Shown here one piece after another: positions 63,691 to 64,000 of a DNA stretch of 64,000 nt. The DNA comes from Pseudomonas entomophila (lineage in GTDB: Bacteria; Pseudomonadota; Gammaproteobacteria; Pseudomonadales; Pseudomonadaceae). The notes below the pieces were generated by a model. That model saw only the letters and a program-made list of their open reading frames with translations. It searched no databases and was not told the origin of the DNA. The translations under genes were made by a program, and so were the position numbers. Positions within the stretch are counted from its first letter, which is position 1; each line of letters opens with the position of its first letter. Where the stretch lies: assembly GCF_029478665.1 (NCBI RefSeq), contig NZ_JARPQB010000001.1, positions 1 to 64,000 on the forward strand. Reading direction: 5' to 3'.

Positions 63691-64000
63691 GTGAAACCGG
63701 TCAAAGTAGGCATCTGTGGGTTGGGGACCGTCGGTGGCGGTACCTTCAATGTACTTCAGCGCAACGCCGAGGAGATCGCCCGCCGTGCCGGGCGCGGTAT
63801 TGAAGTGGCACAGATTGCCATGCGCTCGCAGAACCCGAATTGCCAGATTACCGGTACCCCCATTACCGCTGACGTATTCGAAGTGGCGAGCAACCCCGAG
63901 ATCGATATCGTCATCGAGCTGATCGGTGGCTACACCATTGCCCGCGACCTGGTGCTCAAGGCCATCGAGAACGGCAAGCACGTGGTCACCGCCAACAAGG
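63691..64000 (+). CDS. hom: Homoserine dehydrogenase, 5' part only
   Basis: The first 103 codons of a gene that continues beyond the window. The NAD(P)-binding start VGICGLGTVGGGTFNVL (near residues 5-21) and the IDIVIELIGGYTIARDLVLKAIENGKHVVTANK segment (its parts near 70-103) identify homoserine dehydrogenase, which reduces aspartate semialdehyde to homoserine on the way to threonine and methionine. It begins at GTG, with GGGGAG six nt upstream. thrC usually follows. Confidence 0.93.
   Translation, partial: MKPVKVGICGLGTVGGGTFNVLQRNAEEIARRAGRGIEVAQIAMRSQNPNCQITGTPITADVFEVASNPEIDIVIELIGGYTIARDLVLKAIENGKHVVTANK

Overview
The window is a stretch of GC-rich bacterial chromosome that reads as Pseudomonas, most likely the P. 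putida group. The reasons are the gene order algU-mucA-mucB-mucD-lepA-lepB-rnc-era-recO-pdxJ, the ffh / rpsP-rimM-trmD-rplS / xerD-dsbC-hom block, an OprD-family porin beside a tripartite tricarboxylate transporter, and many P. putida-style REP elements (TGTAGGAGC... hairpins) between genes. I see no tRNA, rRNA, insertion sequence or CRISPR array. Function calls come from recognising motifs and families in the translated sequence; no database search was run.

Layout. 1-2.2 kb: REP cluster, enoyl-CoA hydratase-family gene, ung. 2.2-9.05 kb: an accessory segment with less biased codon use, holding two large multi-module proteins of unknown function, an autotransporter and a thioredoxin-like protein. 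9.1-16.9 kb: tricarboxylate uptake, with opdH-like porin, tctC, tctB, tctA and an AbrB-family membrane protein on the minus strand and the tctD-tctE two-component system divergent from them. 17-21.3 kb: HDOD protein, ygfZ, sdhE-ygfX, nadB. 21.4-25.5 kb: the envelope-stress/alginate regulon algU-mucA-mucB-mucD, with no mucC. 25.8-31.8 kb: lepA-lepB, rnc-era, recO, pdxJ. 32-34 kb: a metal-type two-component system whose promoter carries a MerR/CadR-like operator.

34.2-47.1 kb is a phosphate-starvation secretion locus. phoX and uxpA are divergent; both encode proteins with twin-arginine and lipobox signals. A strong Pho box lies before uxpA, which is followed by a tightly overlapping type II secretion operon, gspC-D-E-F-G-H-I-J-L-M-N. 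No gspK is present and GspC is short. Tat would carry the phosphatases to the periplasm and the type II system would move them out.

47.2-55.4 kb: L,D-transpeptidase-like protein, two Nudix hydrolases, gamma-carbonic-anhydrase-like protein, DUF1289 protein, VUT-family membrane protein, purT, an MFS transporter, a CorC-like CBS protein and a CcsA/YpjD-like protein. 55.7-64 kb: ffh, the rpsP-rimM-trmD-rplS operon, a thioesterase, a Na+/H+ antiporter, xerD, dsbC and the first third or less of hom, which runs off the end.

The observations most worth following are the MerR-type operator before the 33.3-34.0 kb response regulator, the Pho-box-driven type II system without GspK, the paired modular proteins at 2.3-6.1 kb, and three genes whose 3' ends or stop codons are supplied by REP elements.
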